In this document: piece by piece, positions 63,718-64,000 of the stretch
Layout: the number at the start of each line of letters is the position of its first letter
Numbering within the stretch: the stretch's first letter is position 1
NCBI RefSeq assembly: GCF_000013445.1
Contig: NC_007796.1
Span: 1,214,936 to 1,278,935, forward strand
Source of the DNA: Methanospirillum hungatei JF-1
GTDB taxonomy: Archaea > Halobacteriota > Methanomicrobia > Methanomicrobiales > Methanospirillaceae
Length of the DNA: 64,000 nucleotides
Reading direction: 5' to 3'
The notes under the pieces: generated by a model
Databases searched by the model: none
What the model was told of the DNA's origin: nothing
What the model saw: only the letters and a program-made list of their open reading frames with translations
Made by a program: the position numbers and the translations under genes

Positions 63718-64000
63718 ATGATTAGGGAATTCATCTACAAATATTACATAGATCCCATCCGTTATGGTCAGCCATATACTCTGGTTGATACCCTTACTTA
63801 TGCACTCATCCTGCTGGTATGTATCTGGCTGATTTACCGATGGCTTGAAGCAAACCATATCTCTATTGATCGGGAGTTTGTATACTCCCTGATTCCGTGG
63901 GTGGTATTTGGCGGTTGTCTGCGGGTTGTCGAGGACACCGGGTATATTACCTCTGACCTGCATGTGATATTTACAACGCCGCTGATCTTCTTCCTGATAT
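63718..64000 (+). CDS. DUF63 membrane protein (partial, runs off right edge)
   Basis: About 94 residues visible from the ATG at 63718. Hydrophobic segments alternate with short loops; the block GGCLRVVEDTGYI matches the family. DUF63 proteins are archaeal integral membrane proteins of unknown role. Divergent from egsA, 14 bases apart, so both promoters overlap or lie in the coding starts. Confidence 0.85.
   Translation, partial: MIREFIYKYYIDPIRYGQPYTLVDTLTYALILLVCIWLIYRWLEANHISIDREFVYSLIPWVVFGGCLRVVEDTGYITSDLHVIFTTPLIFFLI

Noticed and set aside
1-64000. CRISPR array, rRNA or insertion sequence
   Set aside because: No regularly spaced repeats, no rRNA-like stretch, and no transposase gene or terminal inverted repeats were seen.

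Overview
The window is archaeal chromosome, most likely from a methanogen of the order Methanomicrobiales close to Methanospirillum. It carries archaeal DnaG, PriS, GINS, EndoQ, Nop10, eIF2-alpha, S27e, L44e, archaeosine synthesis genes and ether-lipid genes (egsA, carS, a geranylgeranyl reductase, a tetraether-synthase-like radical SAM enzyme). The genus is my recognition of the whole set; no methanogenesis gene lies in the window.

Region 1 (1-13.7 kb, minus strand) is a type 1 BREX phage-defence operon in the order brxA-brxB-brxC-pglX-pglZ-brxL, with brxL running off the left edge. It has two insertions. A UPF0175 antitoxin with a 40-residue stub of its PIN toxin sits between brxC and pglX. 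An overlapping AAA ATPase/DUF4276 pair sits between pglX and pglZ. A second, synonymously diverged copy of the end of brxC directly precedes pglX, and the middle of pglX is AT-rich, so pglX looks exchanged.

Region 2 (14.4-20.4 kb, minus strand) is an accessory element of unknown kind. A coupled cassette (small protein, possible nuclease-fold protein, large PrimPol-like primase/ATPase with C-terminal zinc fingers, unknown protein) is followed by a second operon of an unknown 167-aa protein, a secreted protein, a small membrane protein and an acidic protein. I see no integrase or tRNA.

Region 3 (20.7-30.9 kb) is the most interesting part. A fluoride (crcB-motif) riboswitch at 23411-23460 precedes a dynamin-like GTPase, and a weaker candidate at 22067-22116 precedes a terpenoid-cyclase-fold protein. 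The same stretch holds an MFS transporter, a frameshifted zinc-ribbon/HEAT gene, a 56-aa zinc protein, a second dynamin-like GTPase, a truncated winged-helix gene, two fluC fluoride-channel genes, a DUF190 gene and enolase, the classic fluoride-sensitive enzyme. I read this as a fluoride-response island in which dynamin-like membrane GTPases join fluoride export, a combination I do not know to have been described.

Region 4 (31-64 kb) is mostly housekeeping: dnaG; tetraether and CDP-archaeol synthesis with pyrE; purD-argF; an RNase III-domain gene; an NfnAB/SudAB-like flavoprotein pair; arcS-tgtA for archaeosine; a ferredoxin-reductase pair for lipid saturation; and a long minus-strand information-processing run (elp3, priS, gins51, L44e, S27e, eIF2-alpha, nop10, a PAC2 chaperone, endoQ). 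Between these lie two AAA/PD-(D/E)XK genes and a decayed TPR-nucleotidyltransferase remnant. I found no rRNA, tRNA or CRISPR array.
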